A stretch of DNA of 64,000 nucleotides from Chloracidobacterium sp. (GTDB lineage: Bacteria > Acidobacteriota > Blastocatellia > Pyrinomonadales > Pyrinomonadaceae), in the NCBI GenBank assembly GCA_016716365.1, contig JADJWM010000009.1, forward strand, positions 1 to 64,000, written 5' to 3'. Under the pieces are notes generated by a model that saw only the letters and a program-made list of their open reading frames with translations, was not told the origin of the DNA and did no database searches. The position numbers and the translations under genes were made by a program. This document shows, in pieces, positions 53,613 through 61,842 of this stretch (position 1 is its first letter; every line of letters starts with the position of its first letter).

Positions 53613-54008
53613 CTACCGCTCTTGTTTCGGCCCAAGGGCGGCTATCAGATGAAGAATGACCCCGGCCAGCGAAAGATATATGCCCTCACGGCTGAGGCCG
53701 GAGAATTGCTGGAGTTCGTAGGTCTCGGATCGCCAGGCGAGGACGAGGAAAACGGCAGCGGCGACAAGGACCGCGGATCCGGCAAACTGAAAGGCCCTTT
53801 GCCATCGAGCGGGCCGCATTTGCAGGTAAACTCCCAATGAAATGTGGATCAGGGCATTGAAAAGAATATAGATATGCCGCGAACGCATCAGAAGCCGAAG
53901 GTCCTGTCCGATCGCCTCCTTGTCGGGAAAATCGGTACGCATGAACTGGCCCGTGATCAGGAAGACGACGAACAAAAGTAAGCCGAAAATGAGGTGGAAC
54001 CATTTCAT
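53613..54008 (-). CDS. Small membrane protein, four predicted helices
   Basis: I start at 54008 (MKWFHLIFGLLLFVVFLITGQFM); the longer frame adds a basic leader before it. Hydrophobic segments: residues about 1-23, IYILFNALIHISLGVYLQM, FQFAGSAVLVAAAVFLVLAW, and GIYLSLAGVILHLIAALG. The middle loop RTDFPDKEAIGQDLRLLMRSRH is polar. I do not recognise the family. It converges with the lipoprotein gene (13-bp gap), and its start is separated from the next plus-strand gene by a small promoter region. Confidence 0.7.
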   Translation of the reverse strand: MKWFHLIFGLLLFVVFLITGQFMRTDFPDKEAIGQDLRLLMRSRHIYILFNALIHISLGVYLQMRPARWQRAFQFAGSAVLVAAAVFLVLAWRSETYELQQFSGLSREGIYLSLAGVILHLIAALGPKQER

Positions 54009-54085
54009 TTTTCTACGGCATTTTCGCACCCTTTCCGGCAAGTTGCACGACGGAAACTTATCGCGTTGGGACTGCAGATTTGTGC

Positions 54086-54091
54086 TACAAT
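54086..54091 (+). promoter_or_regulatory. Candidate -10 element before the small dimeric-barrel gene
   Basis: TACAAT at 54086-54091 lies 30 bp before the ATG at 54122. A perfect AGGAGG-type Shine-Dalgarno (ACAGGAGGTGCC) follows. No convincing -35 is found at 16-18 bp. Confidence 0.4.
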
Positions 54092-54121
54092 CCTCAAATT
54101 CAATTTAACAGGAGGTGCCAG

Positions 54122-54418
54122 ATGTTCGTTGTCAGGAGTGTGTTCAAATGCAAGCCGGGTAAGGCGAAGTCCCTGATCGAAAAGTTCAAGGGCGCGACAA
54201 AACTGATGAGCGACGCGGGGCTCATCCAAAACGAAAGGATCCTTGTCGATGAGGTCGCGTCGTTTTGGACGGTCGTGATCGAGACCGAGGTCGAAGATCT
54301 GGCCGCACATGCGAAGAATATGCAGGAATACGGGTCGCGAGAAGACGTGCAGGCGGCAATGGCGGGCTACATGGACCTGGTCGACAGCGGTTACCGGGAG
54401 ATCTTTCGCATCGCTTGA
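54122..54418 (+). CDS. Small cytosolic protein, probable dimeric alpha-beta barrel
   Basis: ATG 54122 is fixed by a very strong Shine-Dalgarno (AGGAGG) 6 bp upstream. The 98 residues read FVVRSVFKCKPGKAKSLIEKFKGATKLM, then VDEVASFWTVVIETEVEDLAAHAKNMQEYG and AMAGYMDLVDSGYREIFRI, a beta-alpha-beta layout like NIPSNAP/EthD/ABM proteins. There is no signal sequence. The function is unknown. The downstream serine hydrolase starts 43 bp later. Confidence 0.75.
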   Translation: MFVVRSVFKCKPGKAKSLIEKFKGATKLMSDAGLIQNERILVDEVASFWTVVIETEVEDLAAHAKNMQEYGSREDVQAAMAGYMDLVDSGYREIFRIA

Positions 54419-54461
54419 ATCCGGTATTTTGTTTACAAACTTCAGACCTTATTTTTCCGGA

Positions 54462-55769
54462 ATGGGAACAATTCTGAACGTGCGCCTTCCCGCAAACATC
54501 AACCGTGCGGTGACGGCCGCTTTACTTTGCCTCTCCATCACGTTTATGCCCCTTGCAACGCATGCACAGGACAAATTCGCGGCGTTTCGCAGTTCCTACG
54601 TCAAAGAACTGAACGAAGCAGGCGTCGTCGGCAGCAGCTTCGTCTTTATGAAGGACGGTAAGATCGTGGCCGAGGTCCACCTCGGTTCCGCAAATCTTGA
54701 GAAAAAGCAGCCCGTCGACGCGGATACGATCTACCATTGGGCATCAAACACGAAGCCTTTCACAGGCATCGCGATAATGCAGCTTCGCGATCGCGGGCTC
54801 CTGAAATTGGACGACCCGGTAACGAAGTACCTGCCCGAACTTCGTGAAATTCACAACCGGTTCGGGTCGATGGACGAGATCACTATCCGCCACCTGTTGA
54901 CCCATTCCGGCGGATTTCGCGGCGGTACCTGGCCGTGGCGGCAGGGCAAGGATTGGGAGCCGTTCGAGCCGACCAAATGGTCGCAGCTCGTGGCGATGTT
55001 CCCTTTCACGGAAGTGCTGTTCAAGCCCGGATCGAAGTTCAGCTATTCCAATCCCGGGATCGTTTACCTGGGCAGAACGATCGAGGTGATCACAGGTGAA
55101 GCGTACGAGACCTACATCGAAAAGAACATCTTCCGCCCGCTCGGGATGTCGCGGAGCTATTTCGATACCACTCCGCCGCACCTGCTAAAGCATCGTTCGC
55201 ATTCTTATTACATCCGCGACGGCAGGCGGACCGAAGGGCGATTCGACGCCGACACCGGCATCACCGTCTCGAACAGCGGGCTGAACGCTCCCGTGGCGGA
55301 TATGGTGAAGTATTTGAAATTTTTGATCGCCAGCTCCCCTGTCAGAACCGGGAGCAGTAGCGACCGGGGTCTTGCGGTACCGCAGACTTTCCAGTCTGCG
55401 GAGCGCGACAGGCTGGAAAGCCTGTCGTACGAAACCGATAGCCACCGGGGAATGTACGAAACCGTCCTCAAACGCTCATCACTCGAAGAAATGTGGCGGC
55501 CGAATCTTCCGGCCCTCGTCGACGCCAACGGCAACAGCGGTTTCACGACCGATATCGGCCTGATCTTTTTCCTCAATCGGCGAGACGCTCGAACCTTTGT
55601 CGGCCACGGCGGCGACCAGAACGGGTTTCTTAGTTATATTGAGCTCGAACCCGCCACAAAACAGGCGTCGATCATCGTCTTCAACACGAATGTGATCTAC
55701 CCGGATGGAACCCCGCCAGCAAAGAACGTCGTCTCGCGCCTCAGAAACCACATCCTTGCGTTATTCTGA
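54462..55769 (+). CDS. Exported serine hydrolase, beta-lactamase/esterase family, with in-frame repeat insertion
   Basis: ATG 54462 (MGTILNVRLPANINRAVTAALLCLSITFMPLATHAQ) begins a signal peptide; the longer frame upstream overlaps the previous gene. Class C-type motifs are all present: HWASNTKPFTGIAI (SxxK), FSYSNPGIVYLG (YxN), and FVGHGGDQNGFLS (HxG in place of KTG). LLTHSGGFRGG is another hallmark. Between KYLKFLIASS and HRGMYETVLKRSSLEEMW there is an extra stretch of about 35 residues produced by palindromic DNA (55341-55430), without a frame change. The substrate is unknown; a homologue lies at 5.5 kb. Confidence 0.88.
   Translation: MGTILNVRLPANINRAVTAALLCLSITFMPLATHAQDKFAAFRSSYVKELNEAGVVGSSFVFMKDGKIVAEVHLGSANLEKKQPVDADTIYHWASNTKPFTGIAIMQLRDRGLLKLDDPVTKYLPELREIHNRFGSMDEITIRHLLTHSGGFRGGTWPWRQGKDWEPFEPTKWSQLVAMFPFTEVLFKPGSKFSYSNPGIVYLGRTIEVITGEAYETYIEKNIFRPLGMSRSYFDTTPPHLLKHRSHSYYIRDGRRTEGRFDADTGITVSNSGLNAPVADMVKYLKFLIASSPVRTGSSSDRGLAVPQTFQSAERDRLESLSYETDSHRGMYETVLKRSSLEEMWRPNLPALVDANGNSGFTTDIGLIFFLNRRDARTFVGHGGDQNGFLSYIELEPATKQASIIVFNTNVIYPDGTPPAKNVVSRLRNHILALF
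55341..55430. repeat. Composite palindromic element inside the serine hydrolase gene
   Basis: The element contains two perfect hairpins: CCGCAGACT-TTCC-AGTCTGCGG (55380-55401) and CGACAGGCT-GGAA-AGCCTGTCG (55406-55427). Their cores CTTTCCAG and CTGGAAAG are also complementary to each other. A GTCAGAACCGGGAGCAGTAG segment with CCGG ends precedes them. The region keeps the reading frame and inserts about 30 residues in a loop of the hydrolase. The doublet resembles REP/BIME-type elements, but inside a coding sequence. Confidence 0.65.
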
Positions 55770-55807
55770 CCCGAGACCCGTCGAATCAAGTAAGAATTGA
55801 TAATGAA

Positions 55808-55839
55808 AAGGTGATAACTGAGATCTCAATTATCACCTT
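55808..55839. terminator. Near-perfect palindrome between convergent genes, probable bidirectional terminator
   Basis: AAGGTGATAA (55808-55817) pairs with TTATCACCTT (55830-55839), and the loop holds the smaller palindrome TGAGATCTCA. It sits between the TGA of the serine hydrolase and the stop of the DinB gene on the opposite strand. The flanking runs are A-rich on one side (GAAAAGG) and contain CTTCTACC on the other, so a weak U-tract exists only for minus-strand transcripts. Confidence 0.55.
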
Positions 55840-55866
55840 CTACCAATTCCGAATACAGCGGTGCAG

Positions 55867-56346
55867 CTAACTGACGCCGTTCTGGGGATCCCAAACACCC
55901 TGAAGCTTTCTAAGCAGCAAGATCTGCCCGCCGTGGTAAGCATTGTGAGCGTTCATGTTGGCTATCTCGACCAGTGCCAATTCATTACGCGGCGGCACCC
56001 GCTCGGCGAGCTTTGCTTCGTCTAGGGTTTCAAGCAGATCACGCCACCTGGACATTATCGCCTCGAAGCGTTCAAGATCCGCAGGCCAGCTTCCGCTCGG
56101 GGAAAGGAAAGTTTCATCGTTGTTCGCGGCGGGCGATCCATATTCAACTCCCTGAAAACGCTGGAGCAAAGCGTTGTTGTCATGGCTGAGGTGGTTTATG
56201 AGCTCCCAGATCGAATGCTGAGTGCCCGCAGGTTTCCACGTCGCTCGCTCCGTTGTCAGACCATCGATCGCGTTCTTTACCGCGACGAACCATCCGTTTT
56301 GGTCGTAGCAGACACCAAATTGATGCAGAAGAGTTTCTTTGAGCAT
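55867..56346 (-). CDS. DinB-family four-helix protein
   Basis: I start at 56346 (MLKETLLHQFGVCYDQNGWF), 2 bp after the stop of the D-threonine-aldolase-like gene. The 159 residues show the DinB/YfiT pattern: GTQHSIWELINHLSHDNNALLQRF, then WRDLLETLDEAKLAERV and ANMNAHNAYHGGQILLLRKLQ. The His residues in NHLSH and HNAYHGGQ form the usual metal triad. Members include thiol transferases and many unknowns. It is co-directional and probably co-transcribed with the PLP enzyme upstream. Confidence 0.87.
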   Translation of the reverse strand: MLKETLLHQFGVCYDQNGWFVAVKNAIDGLTTERATWKPAGTQHSIWELINHLSHDNNALLQRFQGVEYGSPAANNDETFLSPSGSWPADLERFEAIMSRWRDLLETLDEAKLAERVPPRNELALVEIANMNAHNAYHGGQILLLRKLQGVWDPQNGVS

Positions 56347-56348
56347 CG

Positions 56349-57470
56349 CTACCACCCGCGGTGGATCTCCCACCTGTCCACGATCTCGCCATTCTCCAAA
56401 ACATTAAAATGGGTGTGCTGGGCGGCGGTCAGGCATGAGTGGTTCGCGAGCACGCGGACTCGGTCGCCAACCTTGAACCGGCTGATCGTCGCCCCGTCGT
56501 CCGCTTCAATTTCGCCGTGCTCCTGCGACAATCCCGTGACGCGAAGGCCGGTCTCGCTACCGTCCAGGTCGAGCACGCGCCCGTAACCGCAGCCCGGGTC
56601 GAGACCGACGGGGCCCCGATCTTTTGAAAGTGCGATCGCACCAGCGTCGATCACCAGTTTGTTGCGGAAAAGGTCACGATGAATGACGGCCGCGAGCACC
56701 GTCAACGCCGTATCCTCGAAAGTGCAGCTGCCGAGTGTGGCCTGAAAATTATCGAAGAATATGTAATTGCCGGGGCGGATCTCGTCGATGCCATCAAGAT
56801 GGTCGATCGTCGACATCGTCGGCGTCGAGCCGATGCTGACCGTCGGCACTTCGATACTCTGGTCTCGCAACTTTTCAGCCAACGCAACCATCACGTCGCG
56901 CTCGTGTCGTGCGACCTCGAGTATCGCGTCACGCCCTCTCACATCGTACGAATGCCCGGCGTGAGTAAGAATGCCGGCGAAGCTCAGGTTTGCTGCGTCA
57001 GAAATGGTTCGCGGTATCTCGACCGCCGCCTCCGTGTGCGGCTCGACGCCGACGCGATGCGTACCGCAGTCGATCTTTACGAACACATCGAATCGCACGC
57101 CCGCTTCACCCGCCGCAGCATCCAACGCCTTCACCGTGTCCGCATCGTCCGTCAGCAGGTTCAGCTTGACTCCGCTTTTCAGGATCTCGATCGAACTCGC
57201 GAATTTCCCACGTTCGATCGGCACGGCATAAGTAATATCCGAAAACCCATGCCGCGCAAACGCCCGTGCCTCTGCCAGCGTCGACACAGTGATCGCCCCG
57301 TCATGCCCGGCCGTCTGTATCCGGGCCACCTCGATACACTTGTGCGTTTTAATGTGCGGCCGCAGGCGAACATGATCACGGCGGGCAACATCGCTCATCC
57401 GTTCGGCGTTAAGTCGTACGCGGTTGATGTCTAAAATCAGCGAAGGTGTTTTGATATCGACGAATTCCAT
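56349..57470 (-). CDS. D-threonine aldolase/D-serine dehydratase-like PLP enzyme
   Basis: The 373-residue protein has an alanine-racemase-like TIM barrel at the N-terminus: DIKTPSLILDINRVRLNAERM, RLRPHIKTHKCIEVARIQ (PLP Lys in HIKTHK), DVFVKIDCGTHRVGV and VPTVSIGSTPTMSTIDH. The C-terminal beta domain ends VRVLANHSCLTAAQHTHFNVLENG, where His and Cys are the metal ligands of D-serine dehydratase-like or D-threonine-aldolase enzymes. The predicted activity is on D-hydroxy amino acids with PLP and a divalent metal. It is followed by DinB after a 2-bp gap. Confidence 0.9.
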   Translation of the reverse strand: MEFVDIKTPSLILDINRVRLNAERMSDVARRDHVRLRPHIKTHKCIEVARIQTAGHDGAITVSTLAEARAFARHGFSDITYAVPIERGKFASSIEILKSGVKLNLLTDDADTVKALDAAAGEAGVRFDVFVKIDCGTHRVGVEPHTEAAVEIPRTISDAANLSFAGILTHAGHSYDVRGRDAILEVARHERDVMVALAEKLRDQSIEVPTVSIGSTPTMSTIDHLDGIDEIRPGNYIFFDNFQATLGSCTFEDTALTVLAAVIHRDLFRNKLVIDAGAIALSKDRGPVGLDPGCGYGRVLDLDGSETGLRVTGLSQEHGEIEADDGATISRFKVGDRVRVLANHSCLTAAQHTHFNVLENGEIVDRWEIHRGW

Positions 57471-57479
57471 GGGGGCTGT

Positions 57480-58118
57480 TTATTTCCGATGTCGGAAACT
57501 CTGCTTGAAATCGAAGCCATGCTGTTCGATCCGGTGTTTATCGTCCACAATGCCGATTTCCTTTTGCTCGATGAGAATATTTGCGACATACATTGAAATC
57601 TCTTGAAACGCCGTGAACGCATCTCTAATTCGCTCGAAACCTAAGTTTTTCAGCCGAGGATTTAGCACTCCATTGGGCGATTCTTGGTAAAACAGCATCA
57701 TCCAAACGGGACATTGCAGTTCGACAAAAAGAGCGTCGCTATGCATCCGCCAGTCACCGAAAAACTGCTTCAGCCTTATGTCACTAGAGAAGCCAATATC
57801 ATCGCTGTATTCGTCCCACGCCTCTTCTTTTTCCTTGTATTCATCAAGCGAGAATGCACTAAAGTCTTCGACGATCCGCCCGTCGTACTCGTCTTCCCAA
57901 TCGTAATCTCTTTTCTTGTCGTACCTGCTGAGTTGAACAAATGGGAAGAGGTTTCCGCAGAATCCGAGAAATCCGGAACGCGGGTGGAGCGGTCGGTCAA
58001 ATTCCGTCTTCAGAGTTATTTCTACGGGCTTTGCGTACCGGTTGTAATGCACCTTTTCATCGATACCATAGCCGATTGCATGGTCGTAGTAGTCATGAAA
58101 GTCAGAGTGCAATTTCAT
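57480..58118 (-). CDS. Phage-type conserved protein of unknown function
   Basis: A protein of 212 residues, AT-richer than its surroundings. The pattern starts with KLHSDFHDYYDHAIGYGIDEKVHYNR, passes SGFLGFCGNLFPFVQLSRY, and ends RDAFTAFQEISMYVANILIEQKEIGIVDDKHRIEQHGFDFKQSFRH (in parts). The ending (D.YTAFQEI.MY...DDK...HGFD..SFR) is a conserved signature I recall from many tailed-phage and some bacterial hypothetical proteins. No enzymatic motif is known. It is inserted between the PLP enzyme gene and a transketolase relic, 3 bp from the latter, so it probably marks foreign DNA. Confidence 0.7.
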   Translation of the reverse strand: MKLHSDFHDYYDHAIGYGIDEKVHYNRYAKPVEITLKTEFDRPLHPRSGFLGFCGNLFPFVQLSRYDKKRDYDWEDEYDGRIVEDFSAFSLDEYKEKEEAWDEYSDDIGFSSDIRLKQFFGDWRMHSDALFVELQCPVWMMLFYQESPNGVLNPRLKNLGFERIRDAFTAFQEISMYVANILIEQKEIGIVDDKHRIEQHGFDFKQSFRHRK

Positions 58119-58121
58119 CCG

Positions 58122-58278
58122 TTAGATTAACTTCTTCGCTTTCTTTACGACATTTTTTACGGTGAAGCCGTAATCCCGGAACACATCTTCCGCAGGGGCC
58201 GAGGCGCCGAAACGGTCGACCCAGAGTGTATCGCCTCGGTCGCCAACGTACTTCGCCCAACCTAATCAGACGCCGGCT
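58122..58278 (-). pseudogene. 3-prime relic of a second transketolase gene
   Basis: The minus strand reads LGWAKYVGDRGDTLWVDRF, GASAPAEDVFRDYGFTV and KNVVKKAKKLI, ending in TAA at 58122-58124. Of these 47 residues 40 match the C-terminus of the full transketolase at 59809. The homology extends upstream to EAGV but with a TGA in place of Ser, and stops exactly at the TGA of the TPR gene (58279-58281). It cannot be translated as such and is a diverged remnant, not a recent copy. Confidence 0.88.
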
Positions 58279-59808
58279 TCATTTCTTCGTCTGCAATTCG
58301 CGGGCCTTTGCCTCGTCGGCCGCGGCCAGATCGTTTCGGCCGAGCTTGCGATAAGCCTTCGCGCGACCGGCGTAAGGCTTGGGGGCATTCGGCGTAAACT
58401 TTATCGCTTCGGTATACGAACGGACGGATTCGTTTAGTTTAGCGGTCTTGTCGCCGCCGGGCAGCGAAGTCTCGCTGTAAAGTTGGCCGCCATTCATTGA
58501 ATATGCCATCGAACACGATTCGCGAACGCCCATCGCGGTGATCGAGGCCTTGATGCTTGCCAGCGAATCATTCGGCCTTGTGCGCTTCACTTCGTCCATC
58601 CACTCCATCGCCCCTTTGAATCCAGTCTGGCACGAGGTCACGGCCAATTTCGAGTCGAGTGTGGCCATCAACAGGGCACCGGCCGACGGCGACCCGCTCG
58701 GCCCGTACCGATCGACCGCCGCCTTCAAACGTGCGTTTATTTGATCCATCGTTGCAAGAGCCGCGGCCTTGTAATCCTCGTCAGATTCGTTGTACTTGCC
58801 TGTCCGGCTGTAAGCGAGGGCTCGCATCAGCAGCACCGAGATCCGGACGCCCTCCATAGTGTCGTTGACAAGGTCGCTGGTGCCAGGTTTCGGCAACATC
58901 TGCATCGTGGTGGTCGCAATGGGAACGGCCGCGGCAAAGTCTTTTCGTTTGATCGCGGCTTCGGTTTGCGCGTATCCGTCGCCGGCGTCCTTTATTTTGC
59001 CGGTCCCGGTCGAGCCCGATGATGGTGCATTAGAAACAGCGGGAGGCCGTACGACGGCAGAGGTCGGGGTAGTGCGAGGCCTTGGGGGTTGCGTCGCGAC
59101 GGTCGTCTGTTTGCGCGCCTTGGATTCTTCTTCGCTGATATATTTCAGATATATCTCGGCAGCATCGTACCCGGGTTGGACCCGCAGCGCTGCCTGAAGG
59201 TCGGCCCTCGAAGCGGCATAATTCTTTCGAAAACCGTGCACTTTCGCCCGTGTGTAAAGAGCGACGGCGTTGTTGGGCTCAAGTCGGATGGCAGTATTTA
59301 GATCGGACATCGCTTCGTTCAGACGGTTCACCCTTTCATAAACTACGCCGCGTTCACGGTAAGCCGCCGCATAATCAGGCCTTAGCCGGATCGCCTGGGT
59401 AAAGTCCGCTATCGCCCGGTCACGCGAAAGTGCGAAGTCGATCGGCATGATGAACGAATAGACGCCGCCCCGGACGTGCCAATATTCGGCCTCTTTCGGA
59501 TTCAGCTTGATGGCCTGGGAAAAATCGGCGATCGCCTCGCGAAAGCCCAGCTCTGCCGCACCTTTCCTGGCCCTGTAATAGCGCGCAAGCCCGCGGTTGA
59601 ACCAGGCGGCCGGGTCATTCGGCCGCATCGCGATGTATTTGGAATACCCCGATATCGCCAGGTCGTAGTTGCCCTTTTCATAGTTGTCGGTCGCGGCCTT
59701 GAACACCGAAAGCGAAAGGCTGGGGACGGTCGGCGGCTGGGCATGCGCCCCCGCCGCAAGGACGATGAGTATGAAAATAAGACCGTATCGGAGGATGGGA
59801 TCTATCAC
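58279..59808 (-). CDS. Exported TPR-repeat protein
   Basis: A protein of 509 residues that starts MIDPILRYGLIFILIVLAAGAHAQ, a signal peptide. TPR units follow at about residues 30-200 (YEKGNYDLAISGYSKYIAMRPNDPAAWFNRG, REAIADFSQAIKLNPKEAEYW, MSDLNTAIRLEPNNAVALYTRA). A Pro/Ser/Thr-rich linker separates them from a second domain, and a last TPR pair lies near the end (VRSYTEAIKFTPNAPKPYAGRA). It probably scaffolds proteins in the periplasm. Its start abuts the transketolase stop and its end abuts the transketolase relic, so it is sandwiched between two copies of the same 3-prime end. Confidence 0.88.
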   Translation of the reverse strand: MIDPILRYGLIFILIVLAAGAHAQPPTVPSLSLSVFKAATDNYEKGNYDLAISGYSKYIAMRPNDPAAWFNRGLARYYRARKGAAELGFREAIADFSQAIKLNPKEAEYWHVRGGVYSFIMPIDFALSRDRAIADFTQAIRLRPDYAAAYRERGVVYERVNRLNEAMSDLNTAIRLEPNNAVALYTRAKVHGFRKNYAASRADLQAALRVQPGYDAAEIYLKYISEEESKARKQTTVATQPPRPRTTPTSAVVRPPAVSNAPSSGSTGTGKIKDAGDGYAQTEAAIKRKDFAAAVPIATTTMQMLPKPGTSDLVNDTMEGVRISVLLMRALAYSRTGKYNESDEDYKAAALATMDQINARLKAAVDRYGPSGSPSAGALLMATLDSKLAVTSCQTGFKGAMEWMDEVKRTRPNDSLASIKASITAMGVRESCSMAYSMNGGQLYSETSLPGGDKTAKLNESVRSYTEAIKFTPNAPKPYAGRAKAYRKLGRNDLAAADEAKARELQTKK

Positions 59809-61842
59809 TTATAGGAGCTTCCTTGCTTTTTTGACCACGTTCTCGACGGTGAATCCGCAGTCCCGGAACACATCTTCCGCAGGGGCTGAGGCACCGAAGC
59901 GGTCGACCGTCAATGTGTCTCCTGCATTGCCGACGTACTTCGCCCAGCCCAGACTGACGCCGGCCTCGATGGCCAGCCGGGCTGAAACTAATGAGGGAAG
60001 TATGGATTCGCGATAACGTGCCGGTTGGGCGTCGAAGAACTCCCAGCAGGGCATCGAGACGACGCGGGTCGGCGTGCCGGCCTTTTGCAGTTTTTCACGG
60101 GCCGCGAGGGCGAGGCCGACCTCGGAGCCCGTTGCGATCAGGATCAGTTTCGGTTCGGCCGCGTTTCCGCTGGCCGTGGCTGCTTCGGACAGGATGTAGG
60201 CGCCTTTGTGCAGGCCCTTTGCGTCGGCGTATTTCTTACGGTCGATAAGGGCCACCTTCTGCCGCGAGAGTGCGAATGCGGTCGGGCCTTCGGTTCTAGT
60301 CAACGCCGCACGCCACGCCTCGCGCACTTCGTGTGCGTCGGCGGGTCGGATCAGGGCGAGGTTCGGGATCGCCCGCAGGGCGGCGAGGTGTTCGACCGAT
60401 TGGTGCGTCGGCCCGTCTTCACCGAGGCCAATCGAGTCGTGCGTGAAAACGAACAGCACCTGGATGTGAGAGAGTGCCGCCAAGCGGATCGCGGGCCGCA
60501 TATAATCCGAGAAAGTCTGGAACGTGCCGCCGAACGGGATCACACTGCCGTAAAGCGCCATGCCGTTCATCGTCGAGCCCATCGCGTGCTCTCGGATGCC
60601 GAAGTGGATGTTGCGGTTGGCGTAGCGGTCGGCCTGAAGGTCGGAGGACGATTTGATGAATGTGTTGTTCGAGGGTGTCAGGTCTGCCGATCCGCCGATC
60701 AGCTGCGGGATCGTTTCGGCGATCGCATTGATCACCTCGCCCGAATAAGCCCGCGTCGCTTTTGCCTCGACGCCGTCGAATTTCGGCAAGCTTTTTTCCC
60801 AGCCCTCGGGAAGCGATCCGCTCCGCGTTTGCTTCAACGCTTTACCAAGTTCCGGAAACTCCTTTGAGTATTTCTTCACGCCCGATTCCCATTCCTTCTC
60901 GAGCTTCGGGCCATTCTTAAGAGCCTGGCGGAATTGAGACAGCACTTCCTTCGGTATAAAGAAGGTCTTGTTCTCCGGCCAATCGAGATTCCGCTTGGTT
61001 TCTTTAACGGCGTCGGTCCCCGGCGCGTCCGAATGGGCCTTGCTCGTGCCCTGCTTGGGCATTCCGTAACCGATGATCGTCTTGATGCGGATGAGTTTCG
61101 GCCTGCCGGTGCTCTTTTGTGCGGCTTTGATCGCTTCTTCGATCGCACGCAGGTCGTTGCCGTCCTCGACCACGCTCACTTCCCAGCCGCACGATTCGAA
61201 CCGTTTCGTAACGTCCTCGCTGAAGGCGAGATCTGTCGGGCCGTCGATCGTGATCTTGTTGTCGTCGTAAAGATAGATCAGGTTGTCGAGCTTCAGATGA
61301 CCGGCGAGCGAAGCCGATTCGTAACTTACCCCTTCCATCAGATCGCCGTCCGAACAGATACAGTAAATGAAGTGATCAATGATGTTATGGCCGGGACGGT
61401 TGAACATCGCCTGCAGATGCTTTTGCGCGATCCCCATCCCGACGCCGTTCGCAAAACCCTGACCCAGCGGCCCGGTCGTGATCTCGACACCCGGCGTCAG
61501 GATGTTCTCGGGATGCCCCGGCGTTTTCGAATGAAGCTGGCGGAAGTTCTTCAGTTCGTCGAGCGAAAGTTCGTAGCCCGTCAAATGCAGCAAGCTGTAG
61601 ATCAGCATCGAGCCGTGCCCGGCGCTCAGCAAAAAGCGGTCGCGGTTGAACCACTTCGGGTTCTTCGGATTGTGCCTTAAGAATTTGGTCCAAAGTACAT
61701 AGGCCGCCGGGGCCATCCCAAGCGGCAGCCCCGGATGCCCGGAATTCGCCTTCTGCACCGCGTCAAGCGAAAGCGTGCGGATGGTGTTGATGCAAAGTTG
61801 GTCGATGTCGGTGGCCGGTTTCATTCGTGCGGAAGTGCTCAT
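59809..61842 (-). CDS. tkt: Transketolase
   Basis: Transketolase transfers two-carbon ketol units in the pentose phosphate pathway. The 677-residue protein has the TPP domain (NSGHPGLPLGMAPAAYVLW, GPLGQGFANGVGMGIAQK, CSDGDLMEGVSYESASLAGHLKLDNLIYLYDDN in parts), a pyrimidine domain (HFGIREHAMGSTMNGMALYG, FSDYMRPAIRLAALS, THDSIGLGEDGPTHQSVEHLAALRAIP) and the C-terminal domain ending ENVVKKARKLL. Cofactor and His residues are intact and length is normal. Its start overlaps the gluconokinase stop by 4 bp. Confidence 0.97.
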   Translation of the reverse strand: MSTSARMKPATDIDQLCINTIRTLSLDAVQKANSGHPGLPLGMAPAAYVLWTKFLRHNPKNPKWFNRDRFLLSAGHGSMLIYSLLHLTGYELSLDELKNFRQLHSKTPGHPENILTPGVEITTGPLGQGFANGVGMGIAQKHLQAMFNRPGHNIIDHFIYCICSDGDLMEGVSYESASLAGHLKLDNLIYLYDDNKITIDGPTDLAFSEDVTKRFESCGWEVSVVEDGNDLRAIEEAIKAAQKSTGRPKLIRIKTIIGYGMPKQGTSKAHSDAPGTDAVKETKRNLDWPENKTFFIPKEVLSQFRQALKNGPKLEKEWESGVKKYSKEFPELGKALKQTRSGSLPEGWEKSLPKFDGVEAKATRAYSGEVINAIAETIPQLIGGSADLTPSNNTFIKSSSDLQADRYANRNIHFGIREHAMGSTMNGMALYGSVIPFGGTFQTFSDYMRPAIRLAALSHIQVLFVFTHDSIGLGEDGPTHQSVEHLAALRAIPNLALIRPADAHEVREAWRAALTRTEGPTAFALSRQKVALIDRKKYADAKGLHKGAYILSEAATASGNAAEPKLILIATGSEVGLALAAREKLQKAGTPTRVVSMPCWEFFDAQPARYRESILPSLVSARLAIEAGVSLGWAKYVGNAGDTLTVDRFGASAPAEDVFRDCGFTVENVVKKARKLL

